From: JADLHS01 sp036274115
Lineage (GTDB): Bacteria > Verrucomicrobiota > Verrucomicrobiia > Limisphaerales > JADLHS01
Length of the DNA stretch: 64,000 nucleotides
Assembly: GCA_036274115.1 (NCBI GenBank)
Contig: DASUGI010000078.1
Location: forward strand, 47,354 to 111,353
Reading direction: 5' to 3'
Shown: one piece after another, positions 25,439-34,776 of the stretch
Layout: each line of letters opens with the position of its first letter
Position numbering within the stretch: position 1 is the stretch's first letter
Notes under the pieces: model-generated
What the model was told of the DNA's origin: nothing
Seen by the model: only the letters and a program-made list of their open reading frames with translations
The model's database searches: none
Made by a program: the position numbers and the translations under genes

Positions 25439-28400
25439 TTATTGCTTCGCCTTCTGTAAAACGAGCGTTCCTACATCAACAGGTCGCGTGTCAGCGCTGG
25501 CATCGGGAACGATAATTGTCCCTGAAAGGTAACCGATGACCGTGGACAAACCCCTGGGAGATTGCATGATGCTCGCGTGTAAATTGTAAGTGCCCGGCAC
25601 AACATCGTAGGCGGCAAACGAACCGTCGGGCGCAATGTCCAAAGCAAAACTCCGGTCTTTGAAGAGCGCATTATGGCCTAGCTCGGATTGCCAGAAGTCC
25701 ACTTCCCAGTTTTTCGCCGCCTCAGGCGACAAGCCATTGGGAACCGGTCGCGAAGTGCGAACCGTCGGGAGTAGTACGGCCGGGCGCGCTTGCTCCATCC
25801 AATTGGTAACTCCCTGGACTTCGCTTGCGTCGAGACGTCCAACCACCAAACGGCCGCGTCCCCCAACCTGAACCTGCGCAGTCTGGCCTGCCGGAATGGT
25901 GACGGGCGTGTGCAGGACGGGGTAACTATTCAGGTTTCGTTCAAGGCAGAGGTAAAAAGTCCCCGGCGGCACTCGTTCCATAACGAAATGACCATTGGCG
26001 TCCACGAGAGAATTATAAACGTTTTTGTCCAAGCCCAGTCCGCCGCGATATTGCGCAGAAGCCCAATCCGAGAGGACGGCATTCCATTCGCCTTTGACCA
26101 GGCCATCGGCCAGCACGTTACCCTCAATTCTCCCCCACGGCTGAAGCGTGATATTCACCGGCTCGGTTCCGGACTTGATGCGAACTCTGGCAAAGCCCGC
26201 CGCGTGAACCGCAATTAACGTGTGCGCTTCATCATTTCGGTTGAAGGAATAACGGCCTTCTGCATCCGTCACCGCTACAACTGCGGCGCAGGGTCGGACG
26301 AACTGCGCCTCTCCAAGATAGACTGCAGTCCAGTGCTCGAAGGTGCCCAGGGCCACTTCAACGCCTGCGGCTGGCTCGCCGCCCGGAAGGCGAACGATGC
26401 CCTTTAATTCAGTCTCCGGCCCACGCGGCGTCAGCTTGAGTTCGAGTGTCCCGCTAAAATCGCGCGCCAGTGACTGCGACGTTGTCGGAACATATCCGTC
26501 GGCTTCCACTCGCACCCGCCAGGGCTGACGGGTTTCCGTGAAGTGGATTTTAAAGTTCCCGTTTTCACCCCGCCGCGTGTCCAGGCGCTCCCAGACCTGT
26601 TCGCTTGGCCCATCGCCGTAACCGGGAAATGCCTTGAATTCCGGGACGGCTGTGCCGGTCTTTGCATCCGTCACATACCCGAAGAGAGTCAATGCCCGTT
26701 GCAGCGTGATCCGGTGTTCCTGACCATCAGGTTGCACCCTCACGTCACGGGTATAACACCAGCCATCCTTGGACGCGCACAGTTCCAACCGGGCGGGCGG
26801 CGCGGAATCCCATTCGATCCGTCCATCGGCACCACTGATTGCTTCCCACTTCAAGACATGACGCGCATCACCCCATTGCTCCAGTACGACGCGGACATCG
26901 GGCACTGGAATGCCCTGCTCATCGACGATTTGCAGGCGCAACAATGCGCCGGGTTTCAACTGAATATTGACCGGCTCCATGCCGGGGCGCACGCGCGCCT
27001 CCCGGTGTTCAGGCGCAAAACCAGTTGCCGTGACCGTAATCGAGAATCTGCCCTCGGCAAGATTCGGAATCACGAATCTCCCATCGGCGTCCACAGTGAA
27101 TGATCGCGCTTCCGTGGACTGCGGCTGGTGCTGAATCGAAGCCTGCAGGATCGGCTGACCCGCCTCATCTGTGACTCGACCAGTGAGCAGCAGCCCTCGA
27201 TTCATGACCGTCACGAGCGTGCCAACACAAAGCTGACGGAAGCTCTCGCGCTTCCTGTCCGCGTCGCCGCCTGGGTTACCGGATTCGATGCTGGTGGGAG
27301 CAAAATCCGGATGCCGTGCCTCAAAACTGTAATTCTGCTGGTTGTCCGCCGGAATCACGGCACAAGTCCACTGCCCCCTGCCATCCGAGACAGTGACTGG
27401 TGCGTTGCCAAACAGCCCTGAGCGTTCACGCGGTGTCTCCCGTGACGAGGCATCACCGCTCCGGCCGAACGTCATGCGCACCTCCGCTCCGGCAACCGGT
27501 TTACCTGTTTCATCGCGCAGCCAACCACCCACGCTGTTTGTGACGCGCTGCACCCTAAGCGTGTATTCCGATGGGAACTCTCCGTCTCGGTCTGTTCGCC
27601 AAGTCATAAAACGCGCCTCCCAGCCGAAAGCCATCGTCCCCACGTCGAGACGCCCGAGGCCCGAAGGCAATGGAACTTCGCAAACACCAGCGTCGTCCGT
27701 CATCAAGTCGAAGCGCTCCATCCAGTCCCGACCGATCACGCTATTAACCGCCAATTTTGCGAACGGCACGACCTCTCCATTATCCGCCGCAACAACATGG
27801 AAGCGCATGACGCGCGCCTTGTTGGGACTCTTGCGCGAAGACTCCGCCGCCTGCTGCGAAATACTGGGAGGTGATATTGCCTCCAGTGAAGTTTGCATTG
27901 GTTTGTCGAACGATCCAAAACCGCCGGAAAGCGTGGATGTTATCAACAACAGCACGGCAGCTCCCAACGAGACACCGGCGACTGCAATTTTAAGATTCGT
28001 CCAACGCCACGCATTCAGGGTTTGCGTCACCATCAACGGCAAGGCACCGGCCGCAAGCGAACTTTGGGCAACGGCCTGTGCCGTAATACTCGAGATAATC
28101 TCGGGAGTCGCCGCCCTGGCCGCATTGGCACCCACCGCTGAAGCGAGCACACCCACCGACAAGCTGATTCCGCGTCCCGCAAAGAATGTTCGCAGTTTCT
28201 CCAAAGCGCGGGTCACCCGCTTTTTTGCCGCGTCTTCACTCACACCGAGGGCATTAGCGGTTTCGCGGTGACTTTTGTCGTTGAAATACCGGAGCAGCAG
28301 GGCATTCCGGTCAGCATCGCCCAATTTCTCCAGCGCTTCATCGATCGCCGGCGAAATCCGCTTCCAAGCGTCACTGGGTGTGGTGAGTTGTTGCATGGTA

Positions 28401-28693
28401 AGAGCCTCCTGTTCGCGGCGCTGCCGACGTTGCTCCGCCCGGATCGCCCGACTGGCCACAAAGCGGGTGGTGCGAAACAGCCAGCCCGAAAGAACTACGC
28501 TTTCGCGAAATCCCCGTGCCTTCCGCGCCAGCAGAATAAACACAGCCTGCGCCACTTCCTCGGCGAGATGCGCATCCCGGACCTGCCGCAGTGCGACAGA
28601 ATACACGAGATTTGCGTGGCGGTTGACGAGCGTACGGAAAGCGGTTTCCGACTCCCGCTCAATGTAACTCTGTAATAGTTGCCAGTCGTCCAT
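25439..28693 (-). CDS. ECF-type sigma factor fused through a TM helix to carboxypeptidase-regulatory-like domains
   Basis: 1084 residues. Sigma region 2 spans about 8-85 (LVNRHANLVYSVALRQVRDAHLAEEVAQAVF, a clear ECF sigma2), and sigma region 4 about 110-170 (RNALLLRYFNDKSHRETANALGVS, helix-turn-helix). A TM helix lies at about 234-253. After it come about 800 residues of beta-sandwich repeats of the carboxypeptidase-regulatory type (e.g. GWLRDETGKPVAGAEVRMTF, GRVTDEAGQPILQASIQ, GIVRLPGGEPAAGVEVALGT). The sigma part would be cytoplasmic and the repeats periplasmic, giving a one-protein surface-to-promoter sensor. No separate anti-sigma gene is adjacent. Such extended sigma factors occur in Planctomycetes and Verrucomicrobia. 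Confidence 0.9.
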   Translation of the reverse strand: MDDWQLLQSYIERESETAFRTLVNRHANLVYSVALRQVRDAHLAEEVAQAVFILLARKARGFRESVVLSGWLFRTTRFVASRAIRAEQRRQRREQEALTMQQLTTPSDAWKRISPAIDEALEKLGDADRNALLLRYFNDKSHRETANALGVSEDAAKKRVTRALEKLRTFFAGRGISLSVGVLASAVGANAARAATPEIISSITAQAVAQSSLAAGALPLMVTQTLNAWRWTNLKIAVAGVSLGAAVLLLITSTLSGGFGSFDKPMQTSLEAISPPSISQQAAESSRKSPNKARVMRFHVVAADNGEVVPFAKLAVNSVIGRDWMERFDLMTDDAGVCEVPLPSGLGRLDVGTMAFGWEARFMTWRTDRDGEFPSEYTLRVQRVTNSVGGWLRDETGKPVAGAEVRMTFGRSGDASSRETPRERSGLFGNAPVTVSDGRGQWTCAVIPADNQQNYSFEARHPDFAPTSIESGNPGGDADRKRESFRQLCVGTLVTVMNRGLLLTGRVTDEAGQPILQASIQHQPQSTEARSFTVDADGRFVIPNLAEGRFSITVTATGFAPEHREARVRPGMEPVNIQLKPGALLRLQIVDEQGIPVPDVRVVLEQWGDARHVLKWEAISGADGRIEWDSAPPARLELCASKDGWCYTRDVRVQPDGQEHRITLQRALTLFGYVTDAKTGTAVPEFKAFPGYGDGPSEQVWERLDTRRGENGNFKIHFTETRQPWRVRVEADGYVPTTSQSLARDFSGTLELKLTPRGPETELKGIVRLPGGEPAAGVEVALGTFEHWTAVYLGEAQFVRPCAAVVAVTDAEGRYSFNRNDEAHTLIAVHAAGFARVRIKSGTEPVNITLQPWGRIEGNVLADGLVKGEWNAVLSDWASAQYRGGLGLDKNVYNSLVDANGHFVMERVPPGTFYLCLERNLNSYPVLHTPVTIPAGQTAQVQVGGRGRLVVGRLDASEVQGVTNWMEQARPAVLLPTVRTSRPVPNGLSPEAAKNWEVDFWQSELGHNALFKDRSFALDIAPDGSFAAYDVVPGTYNLHASIMQSPRGLSTVIGYLSGTIIVPDASADTRPVDVGTLVLQKAKQ

Positions 28694-28819
28694 ACCAGCG
28701 AAGCGATGTTATATCAATATCCCCGCCGGGGCACTGAAAAGGGACATTTAATCAGGAGAAAGAAGCAGCGGCGTCGAAAGCTCATGCTCACGCACACCAC
28801 CTTAAGTGCAAAAGCAGCT

Positions 28820-30103
28820 TCAAGGACTGCGTAAGCGATAAAACCCGGCACCTTCGTCCGCACTCAAAGAAACGACGAACTCGTCGCCGATTGTCATCAC
28901 TCCGTTGGTCCTGGAAGTCCAAACCGCACCTGACAAGTTACTCGCGCTTTCGAGGACGAATCCAGAGGCCGCTATCGGCCAGGACAGTAAAAGGCCATTG
29001 GCAGACTTAGTGTATTTCAGAGTAGGTGGAACAACGCGCGTGGTGCGAACCTCATTGTTGCCGGCATCGGCGATATAGAGAAAGCCGCCTGCATCCATAG
29101 CCAGTCCGGCAGGGAATTCAAAGCGCGCATTGCTGCCCATGCCGCTGGCGTTGCCCGCCACTCCTTGCAGGCCGGCAAGGGTGGTGACAACCCAATTTGT
29201 TCCGCTCACGGAGATCTTCCGCAGCGTTTGGTTTCCCGAGTCCACGACAACAAGGTTGCTTGCGTTGAGCATGGTGATGCCTTGAGGCAGGAAAAAGCGT
29301 GCGCCGCTGTTTGTGCCGTCTGCACTGCCCCAGACTCCAGCCAGGCCGGCGATGGTCGTCACCAGGCCGGCGGGAGTAATCTTGCGAACCGTGTGATTGA
29401 GCGAATCCGTCACGAAAAGGTTGCCGACGTTGTCGGCTGCGATCCCGGACGGACGGTTGAAGCGCGCCTTGCTGTTCGTGCCGTCCACACTGCCGGGGTT
29501 TCCAGCGAGACCGGCAAGCGTCGTCACCACGGCGGACTGCGTGATCTTGCGAATGGTGTGATTCCACGCATCCGCCACATAGACATTCCGGCTCGCGTCC
29601 ACTGCCAACCCTTCAGGCTGATGGAAGTTTGCATTCGCCGCCGTGCCGTCAAAGCTGTTGTAATTGCTCGCCGACCCGGCAAAGGGCGCGACGAGGCCGG
29701 TGGAGGAGATTTTTCGAATGGTCGCATTGGCGGTGTCGGCGACGTAGATCACGCCGACGTAATCCACGGTGATTCCTTGCGGTCCGAAGAACCGTGCGCT
29801 TGTTCCGGCGCCATTGGCGCTTCCAAACACTCCCGGGTATCCGGCGAACGTGGTCACCTGCCCGTCCAGGGTGATTTTCCGAATGGTCCCGTTTCCGGTA
29901 TCGGCGACGTAGATGTTTCCGGCGGTGTCCACCGCCACGCCATTCGCGTTATTGAATCGGGCATGACTGCTCAAACCATCAGCACTGCCGGGCTCGTCAT
30001 GGCCCGCCATCGTGTAGATCGGCAAGGACTGAGAACACACGACTGACGCCGTCGCCAACCAGGTCAGGGCGACAACAACCAGTTTCGTCGTTAATGTTTT
30101 CAT
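28820..30103 (-). CDS. Secreted NHL-repeat beta-propeller protein
   Basis: 427 residues with a signal peptide (about 1-25). About six NHL repeats follow, each of the form GVAVDTAGNIYVADTGNGTI then RKIT and VTTFAG (about 40-350), forming a propeller that usually binds proteins or glycans. The C-terminal module (about 365-427) contains LLLSWPIAASGFVLESASNL and ends GAGFYRLRSP, matching the C-terminal module of other secreted proteins in this window. It starts 4 bp after the GH20 gene stop, so the two are cotranscribed and may act together outside the cell. Confidence 0.88.
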   Translation of the reverse strand: MKTLTTKLVVVALTWLATASVVCSQSLPIYTMAGHDEPGSADGLSSHARFNNANGVAVDTAGNIYVADTGNGTIRKITLDGQVTTFAGYPGVFGSANGAGTSARFFGPQGITVDYVGVIYVADTANATIRKISSTGLVAPFAGSASNYNSFDGTAANANFHQPEGLAVDASRNVYVADAWNHTIRKITQSAVVTTLAGLAGNPGSVDGTNSKARFNRPSGIAADNVGNLFVTDSLNHTVRKITPAGLVTTIAGLAGVWGSADGTNSGARFFLPQGITMLNASNLVVVDSGNQTLRKISVSGTNWVVTTLAGLQGVAGNASGMGSNARFEFPAGLAMDAGGFLYIADAGNNEVRTTRVVPPTLKYTKSANGLLLSWPIAASGFVLESASNLSGAVWTSRTNGVMTIGDEFVVSLSADEGAGFYRLRSP

Positions 30104-30107
30104 CCGG

Positions 30108-32210
30108 TCAATTCCAGTTGGGCCGATAAATCACGCCCGTTGAGTTCGTCCCACCGCGCGAAGCGACCAATGCGCGCAACGTGTAGCTGGCACCGGGTCG
30201 AAACGCCGGCAGCCGCAAGACATAAACGGGTCGGACGGGCGTCGCGCCCGTAAAACCTGCGTGTGTGTCACGATCGATTTCAAAGCCGTTCTGCAGCAGC
30301 GCGGCCCAGGCGATATCGAGCCCGTGCGAGCCGCTCTTCCAACAGAAGCTCACGCTGATTTCCCCGGCGTTGGTCACGCTGCTGGTGATCGGCCACTCGA
30401 GCACGGTGTAGTTGGTGGACATTTGCGCGGGCGTCCATTGCCCGATGGCGGGCGGCGTGCGATGCGGATTGTAGTTGATGCCCATGTGTTCGAGCCGGCG
30501 CTTATGGAACTCGAGGCGATTCGTAAAGTCGGTCCAGTTCTTGAGTTCGACGCGGGTCCAGTCCAACTCGGCAATGGCGCAAAGCCGCGGGAACATGCGG
30601 AACTGCATGTTCTTCAACGAAGGAATCCATTCCGTCCAGCACGGACCGGACGCGCCGAGAATCAGGTTTGTAAACGCCGCAGGTAGCGCCGCCGGCACGG
30701 GTTCGTAAACATAAACGTTGCTCAACGTGCACAAGCCGGATTGGCCGGGCGGTTCGTTGGACCACACCACTCCGCCCCCACTCGCGTTGGTGGCCGTTTC
30801 CCATTTGTTGATGTAGAGCGTTGCGCTCGGCGCCATGACGACCGGCTGGCCATTGGTCGCGGCTTGCACGGCGCGCGTGTTAAGCCAGTCCATCAATGAA
30901 GCGTTCGTCACCGTGCCGCCGTTCATGATTTCGCTCCAGCCCATCATCGTTCGCCCCTGGCTCTTGAGCCAGTTCGCAATCTGCTGGGTGAAATGGCTTT
31001 GGTATTTTTGCAGGTTGGTGACCGCTGTGGTGGGCACGTAACCCAGATTGATCATGGCCTGTTGGTCAAGCGGGTGATTCAACCAGTTGGTGAACCGCAC
31101 TTCGTCGCCGCCGATGTGAATGTACTGGCTCGGAAACAAATCCATCACTTCCGTCAGCACATCCTGCAAAAACGTCATCGTCTCCGGTCGCGCGATGCAG
31201 AAAACGCCACCGACATAGCTCGTCACGTTCAGGCTGTAGGGCACATTCGAACAACTGCCACATTCGCCATTCCAGCCGCACGAGAATTGCGGATACGCTG
31301 ACAGCGCCGCAGTCGAATGCCCGGGCATTTCAATTTCAGGAACGATCGTGATGTGCCGTTGCGCCGCGTATGCGACGATTTCGCGGACCTGCGCCTGCGA
31401 GTAATAGCCGCCGTACATGCCATCCTCGCGCCAGGCGGTGCTTGAACGCGGATTAAGGTTCCACAAAGGAGCACCCGCCGCATTGGTATCCGTTCTCCAC
31501 GCGCCGACCAGTGTCAGCAGCGGGTACTTCAAAATCTCAATGCGCCAGCCGGAGTCGTCGTCCAGGTGCCAGTGGAGCGTGTTGAGTTTGTGAATGGTCA
31601 TCCCGTCAATCAACTGCTTCACCTCGTCCACGTTCCAGAAGTGGCGGACGCTATCGAGCATGAAGCCGCGCCAGGGAAAACGCGGCGTGTCCTGGATGTA
31701 AACACACGGGGCGGTCCACTGCACCGTCGTAACCGGGAGCGACGAGTAAACTTCTGGCGGCAACAGTTGCAAAAAGGTTTGCGCGCCGTAGAAGAGCCCA
31801 GCCGCCGCCGGAGCGCGGATGACGACGGAGTTCGTTTCCACCGTGAGTTCGTAACCCTCCACGCCCAGGCCAGGGAGCGCACCATTGGTTGTGATCACAA
31901 TGGCCTGTGGCACTGGAACGCCACCGGAGTTGGTCGCGACCTCGAATCGGTAACCGGTGGATTTGAACAGCGTGAGCGCGAGGTATTCGCCAGTCGAACG
32001 CGCGGCTTCGTCCACCAGGATTCTGGTGGATGCAACGGACGCCACGCCGCGAATGGCTTGTGGCGGACAGAGCACAAAAGTGCCCGCATTCGTGACCATC
32101 TGCTGCGGCAAGGGAATTAAAGCAGGCTGAGCAACGAGGCTGGTTGCGACCGCAGTCAAGGCAATCACCCAGAGGCAAAGCACCCGATTGGTTTGACTCT
32201 GAGTTGTCAT
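30108..32210 (-). CDS. Beta-N-acetylhexosaminidase, GH20 family, exported
   Basis: Removes terminal GlcNAc/GalNAc from chitooligosaccharides or glycans by substrate-assisted catalysis. It has 700 residues: a signal peptide (about 1-28), a GH20 N-terminal alpha/beta domain (about 30-165), and a TIM barrel starting at FPWRGFMLDSVRHFWNVDEV (about 178). HLDDDSGWRIE (about 215) and HIGGDE (365-370) supply the catalytic Asp369-Glu370 pair. Trp residues typical of the -1 subsite are present (VVWSNEPPG, CWTEWIP). It is upstream of and cotranscribed with the NHL protein. It fits a polysaccharide- or peptidoglycan-scavenging lifestyle. Confidence 0.93.
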   Translation of the reverse strand: MTTQSQTNRVLCLWVIALTAVATSLVAQPALIPLPQQMVTNAGTFVLCPPQAIRGVASVASTRILVDEAARSTGEYLALTLFKSTGYRFEVATNSGGVPVPQAIVITTNGALPGLGVEGYELTVETNSVVIRAPAAAGLFYGAQTFLQLLPPEVYSSLPVTTVQWTAPCVYIQDTPRFPWRGFMLDSVRHFWNVDEVKQLIDGMTIHKLNTLHWHLDDDSGWRIEILKYPLLTLVGAWRTDTNAAGAPLWNLNPRSSTAWREDGMYGGYYSQAQVREIVAYAAQRHITIVPEIEMPGHSTAALSAYPQFSCGWNGECGSCSNVPYSLNVTSYVGGVFCIARPETMTFLQDVLTEVMDLFPSQYIHIGGDEVRFTNWLNHPLDQQAMINLGYVPTTAVTNLQKYQSHFTQQIANWLKSQGRTMMGWSEIMNGGTVTNASLMDWLNTRAVQAATNGQPVVMAPSATLYINKWETATNASGGGVVWSNEPPGQSGLCTLSNVYVYEPVPAALPAAFTNLILGASGPCWTEWIPSLKNMQFRMFPRLCAIAELDWTRVELKNWTDFTNRLEFHKRRLEHMGINYNPHRTPPAIGQWTPAQMSTNYTVLEWPITSSVTNAGEISVSFCWKSGSHGLDIAWAALLQNGFEIDRDTHAGFTGATPVRPVYVLRLPAFRPGASYTLRALVASRGGTNSTGVIYRPNWN

Positions 32211-32377
32211 TGCGGCGGCGAGCGAACGCTAAACCGCCGTCCTGATCGTGGCAAGGATTGCCATGCCTAAGGGGTGCACACAAAAATGTGGGGTGTCCAT
32301 GGGAATGCAGGAGCGTGTTGAAGGCAGTGGGCTGGGAAAGATTGTCGTTGGCTGCAACCTCAGCCTGAAACCAGCGT

Positions 32378-33169
32378 TCAAGGCAGCGCCGACCGCGGGT
32401 ACGATGCCTCCTTGGCCCAACGTAAGTCGCGGTCATTCGGAGCCGCCGCGGCATACCAGCCTCGAACGTTTCTGGTATTGGCTTCCTGCCACCGGTGCAG
32501 TTCCACGTGACCGTCAGCAAAGGAGAACTGCCCCGCATTGCCATGCCGGCTGCCGGGTGTGTTCTGCCAGTTACCGCCCACGAGATTCACGGCAAAGTAA
32601 CAGTCATCCACACTGGTCTGCGCGGTGCTGGTGCTCGCGGTAGCTTGTTCATCCACGAAAAACATGGCGCGGGACGGGCCGGGGTCCTGCACGTCCGTAA
32701 ACTTCACTCGCTCCATGACGCCATTGTGAACTAGACTGCGAATCAGCGGGGAGTTCTCGCCCATCATCCCGTTCAATGAGAAGTGGCGGACCCGCAAGGC
32801 GCCTGATCCCTGAACCAACTCGCGATCGGCAGGACAGCGATAAATCCCCACGGATTTGTTGTAGGGAAACAGCAATGCCTCTCTCAGCAACATCACGTTG
32901 GTCGCGTCGGGCAACCCCTGGGTCAACCCGCCGACCCAGCCACGCGCGACACTGTCCTGGTTCGGAGGAATTCGATCGCCGTAATCTCCCGCATAAACAT
33001 GGGCGGCGATCGCGAGTTGTTTCAGGTTGCTGGCGCAATTAACGCGCCACGCGTGGTTCTTCGCCTGGGACAGCGCGGGCAGAAGAAGCGCTGCCAGAAT
33101 CGCAATAATTGCAATGACAACCAGAAGTTCAATCAAGGTAAACCCGGCGGTTCTCGAGGACAGTTTCAT
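32378..33169 (-). CDS. Prepilin-like secreted protein with type IV N-terminal methylation motif
   Basis: 263 residues from the ATG at 33169. The cleavage/methylation site is AGFTLIELLVVIAIIAILAA (about 9-28), with cleavage expected before Phe, then a long hydrophobic helix. The C-terminal domain has NCASNLKQLAIAAHVYAGDY, RCPADRE and FSFADGHVELH, matching the planctomycete/verrucomicrobial prepilin-like families (DUF1559 style), which are numerous in these genomes. It may be a pseudopilin of a type II secretion or pilus-like machine. It is a single gene divergent from clpS. The longer start at 33235 is rejected because it would put about 22 residues before the prepilin peptide. Confidence 0.88.
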   Translation of the reverse strand: MKLSSRTAGFTLIELLVVIAIIAILAALLLPALSQAKNHAWRVNCASNLKQLAIAAHVYAGDYGDRIPPNQDSVARGWVGGLTQGLPDATNVMLLREALLFPYNKSVGIYRCPADRELVQGSGALRVRHFSLNGMMGENSPLIRSLVHNGVMERVKFTDVQDPGPSRAMFFVDEQATASTSTAQTSVDDCYFAVNLVGGNWQNTPGSRHGNAGQFSFADGHVELHRWQEANTRNVRGWYAAAAPNDRDLRWAKEASYPRSALP

Positions 33170-33326
33170 GGTGCGGCCCAATCCGGCAGTTCCCAAATCC
33201 GCGGCTATCAAAATCCACTTCCCGATATCTGTCAACCCCCCTTCGCGCTGGCCCGCTCGCGGCGCCGCGCCTTCCTCCCCCCTCCCGCTGCCTCGACATT
33301 CCGCGGGCAGGCGTTAGATTTTCGGC

Positions 33327-33626
33327 ATGGCGGAGACGGAAACACTGCCGGAGATCGAGCACGACGAGAAGACGGGCGAGAAGTCCAGTTTGGAGCCGGG
33401 CTGGCTGGTGATTTGTTGGAATGATCCGGTCAACCTGATGACTTACGTCACCCACGTGTTTCAAACCGTTTTCGGCTGGAACAAGCAGAAGGCCGAGCAT
33501 CACATGTTGCAGGTGCATCGGAACGGCAAAAGCGTGCTGGCCCGCACGACAATGGAGAAGGCCGAGCATTACGTCCATCAACTTCAAAAATACACGCTGC
33601 ACGCTACCATGGAGCGCGAGTCGTGA
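33327..33626 (+). CDS. clpS: ClpS, N-degron adaptor of Clp protease
   Basis: Delivers substrates with destabilising N-terminal residues to ClpAP or ClpCP. It has 99 residues: a flexible N-terminus (1-25), then the core WLVICWNDPVNLMTYVTHVF (about 29-48) with the NDP segment, and QKAEHHMLQVHRNGKSVLA with the binding-pocket His. The gene overlaps the next gene by 4 bp (GTGA), and an aat gene lies two genes downstream, so both halves of the bacterial N-degron pathway are together. It is divergent from the prepilin-like gene. Confidence 0.93.
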   Translation: MAETETLPEIEHDEKTGEKSSLEPGWLVICWNDPVNLMTYVTHVFQTVFGWNKQKAEHHMLQVHRNGKSVLARTTMEKAEHYVHQLQKYTLHATMERES

Positions 33627-34108
33627 AACTGCTTCGCTCCGGCAAGAGCGTCTTTGTCTTTCAACTCAGTCCGCGCGAGAAACAAGTTCTCCTCGAAACG
33701 CTGGAGTTATATCCGCTCGTTCCGGCAAGCCACCATCGCTTGAGCAACACCGGCAGCCCGAGCGAATCTGACGAAAATCAGCGGCTCCTCGAAGAATCGC
33801 TCGCCGAACAGCGCAAAGAAAATCGCAAGCAGGTCCAGGCCATGTTGGAGCAGCCGGAGCGTTTTCGCGAAACGAAAAACGGCCTCCAATTCAGTCTGAA
33901 GCATTCGGAAGTCGAGTGGCTGCTGCAGGTGTTGAATGATATCCGGGTGGGAAGCTGGTTGGCGCTGGGCGAACCCGAGCCGGGTGAACTTCCGGAAATC
34001 AGCAAACAAAACCTCCGCTATCTGATGGCAATGGAAGTGTGCGGCGCTTTTGAATCCCTGCTGCTTTCCGCATTTGGAATCGCTGAATCGCCGGACTGGC
34101 TCGAATGA
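33623..34108 (+). CDS. DUF2017-like protein between clpS and aat
   Basis: 161 residues, GTG start overlapping the clpS stop codon. No signal peptide or membrane segment; rich in charged helices (EESLAEQRKENRKQVQAMLE near 60-80). Sequence such as FVFQLSPREKQVLLETLELYPLV and LKHSEVEWLLQVLNDIRVGSW resembles the DUF2017 family found next to clpS in several bacteria. No function is known. Its fixed position between an adaptor and a degron-forming enzyme suggests a role in the same pathway; this is inferred from context only. Confidence 0.75.
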   Translation: MKLLRSGKSVFVFQLSPREKQVLLETLELYPLVPASHHRLSNTGSPSESDENQRLLEESLAEQRKENRKQVQAMLEQPERFRETKNGLQFSLKHSEVEWLLQVLNDIRVGSWLALGEPEPGELPEISKQNLRYLMAMEVCGAFESLLLSAFGIAESPDWLE

Positions 34109-34112
34109 ACCT

Positions 34113-34769
34113 ATGGGAACACCGGGAATTCTCGATGGACGCCTGCAATTCCCGGACCCGCGGCAATCCGACGACAATGGCCTGGTGGCCGTGGGCGGAG
34201 ACCTTTCCATGGCGCGTTTGCGTCTCGCTTATCGCTCGGGGCTTTTCCCCTGGAGCGTGAATCCGATCTCGTGGTGGTCTCCGGATCCGCGAGGAGTTTT
34301 TGAACTGGACCTCTTTCACCTGCCCGGAAGCTTTGCGAAGTTCCTCCGCCGGCAACCGTTCACCGTAACCATCAATCGCGCCTTTCGGGCGGTCATCGAG
34401 GCGTGCGCCACCGCCGATCGTAAAGGAGTGTGGATCTCGCCGGAGTTTATCGAAGCTTACACCCGGCTGCATGAAAGCGGTGATGCGCACAGTGTCGAGT
34501 GCTGGCAAGACGACCAACTCGTTGGTGGAATTTACGGCGTTCATCAGGGCGGATTGTTCGCGGGCGAATCCATGTTCCATCGCGCCACCAATGCGTCGAA
34601 AGTGGCGCTCTGGCATTTGGTCCAGAGACTGCGCGTGCGCGAGTTTCCTCTCTTCGACATTCAAATGGTCACGCCCGTGACCCGCCAGTTTGGAGCGGTG
34701 GAGATTTCGCGTGACGAATACTTGCGGCGGCTGGCCGGCGCCGTTGAAATGAACTGCAGCTTTGTCTGA
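34113..34769 (+). CDS. aat: Leucyl/phenylalanyl-tRNA-protein transferase
   Basis: Attaches Leu or Phe from aminoacyl-tRNA to N-terminal Lys/Arg (secondary N-degrons), creating ClpS substrates in the cytoplasm. It has 218 residues from the ATG at 34113, 4 bp after the previous stop. Hallmarks: FPDPRQSDDNGLVAVGGDLS, YRSGLFPWSVNPISWWSPDP, GVWISPEFIEAYTRLHESGD, SVECWQDDQLVGGIYGVHQG and GESMFHR. All signature blocks are present and the length matches the family. The upstream extension to 34050 belongs to the previous gene's frame overlap and is rejected. Confidence 0.95.
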   Translation: MGTPGILDGRLQFPDPRQSDDNGLVAVGGDLSMARLRLAYRSGLFPWSVNPISWWSPDPRGVFELDLFHLPGSFAKFLRRQPFTVTINRAFRAVIEACATADRKGVWISPEFIEAYTRLHESGDAHSVECWQDDQLVGGIYGVHQGGLFAGESMFHRATNASKVALWHLVQRLRVREFPLFDIQMVTPVTRQFGAVEISRDEYLRRLAGAVEMNCSFV

Positions 34770-34776
34770 TAAAATC

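Noticed and set aside
34050..34112. Longer start for aat
   Set aside because: It overlaps the end of the upstream DUF2017-like gene, while ATG 34113 matches the usual family N-terminus.
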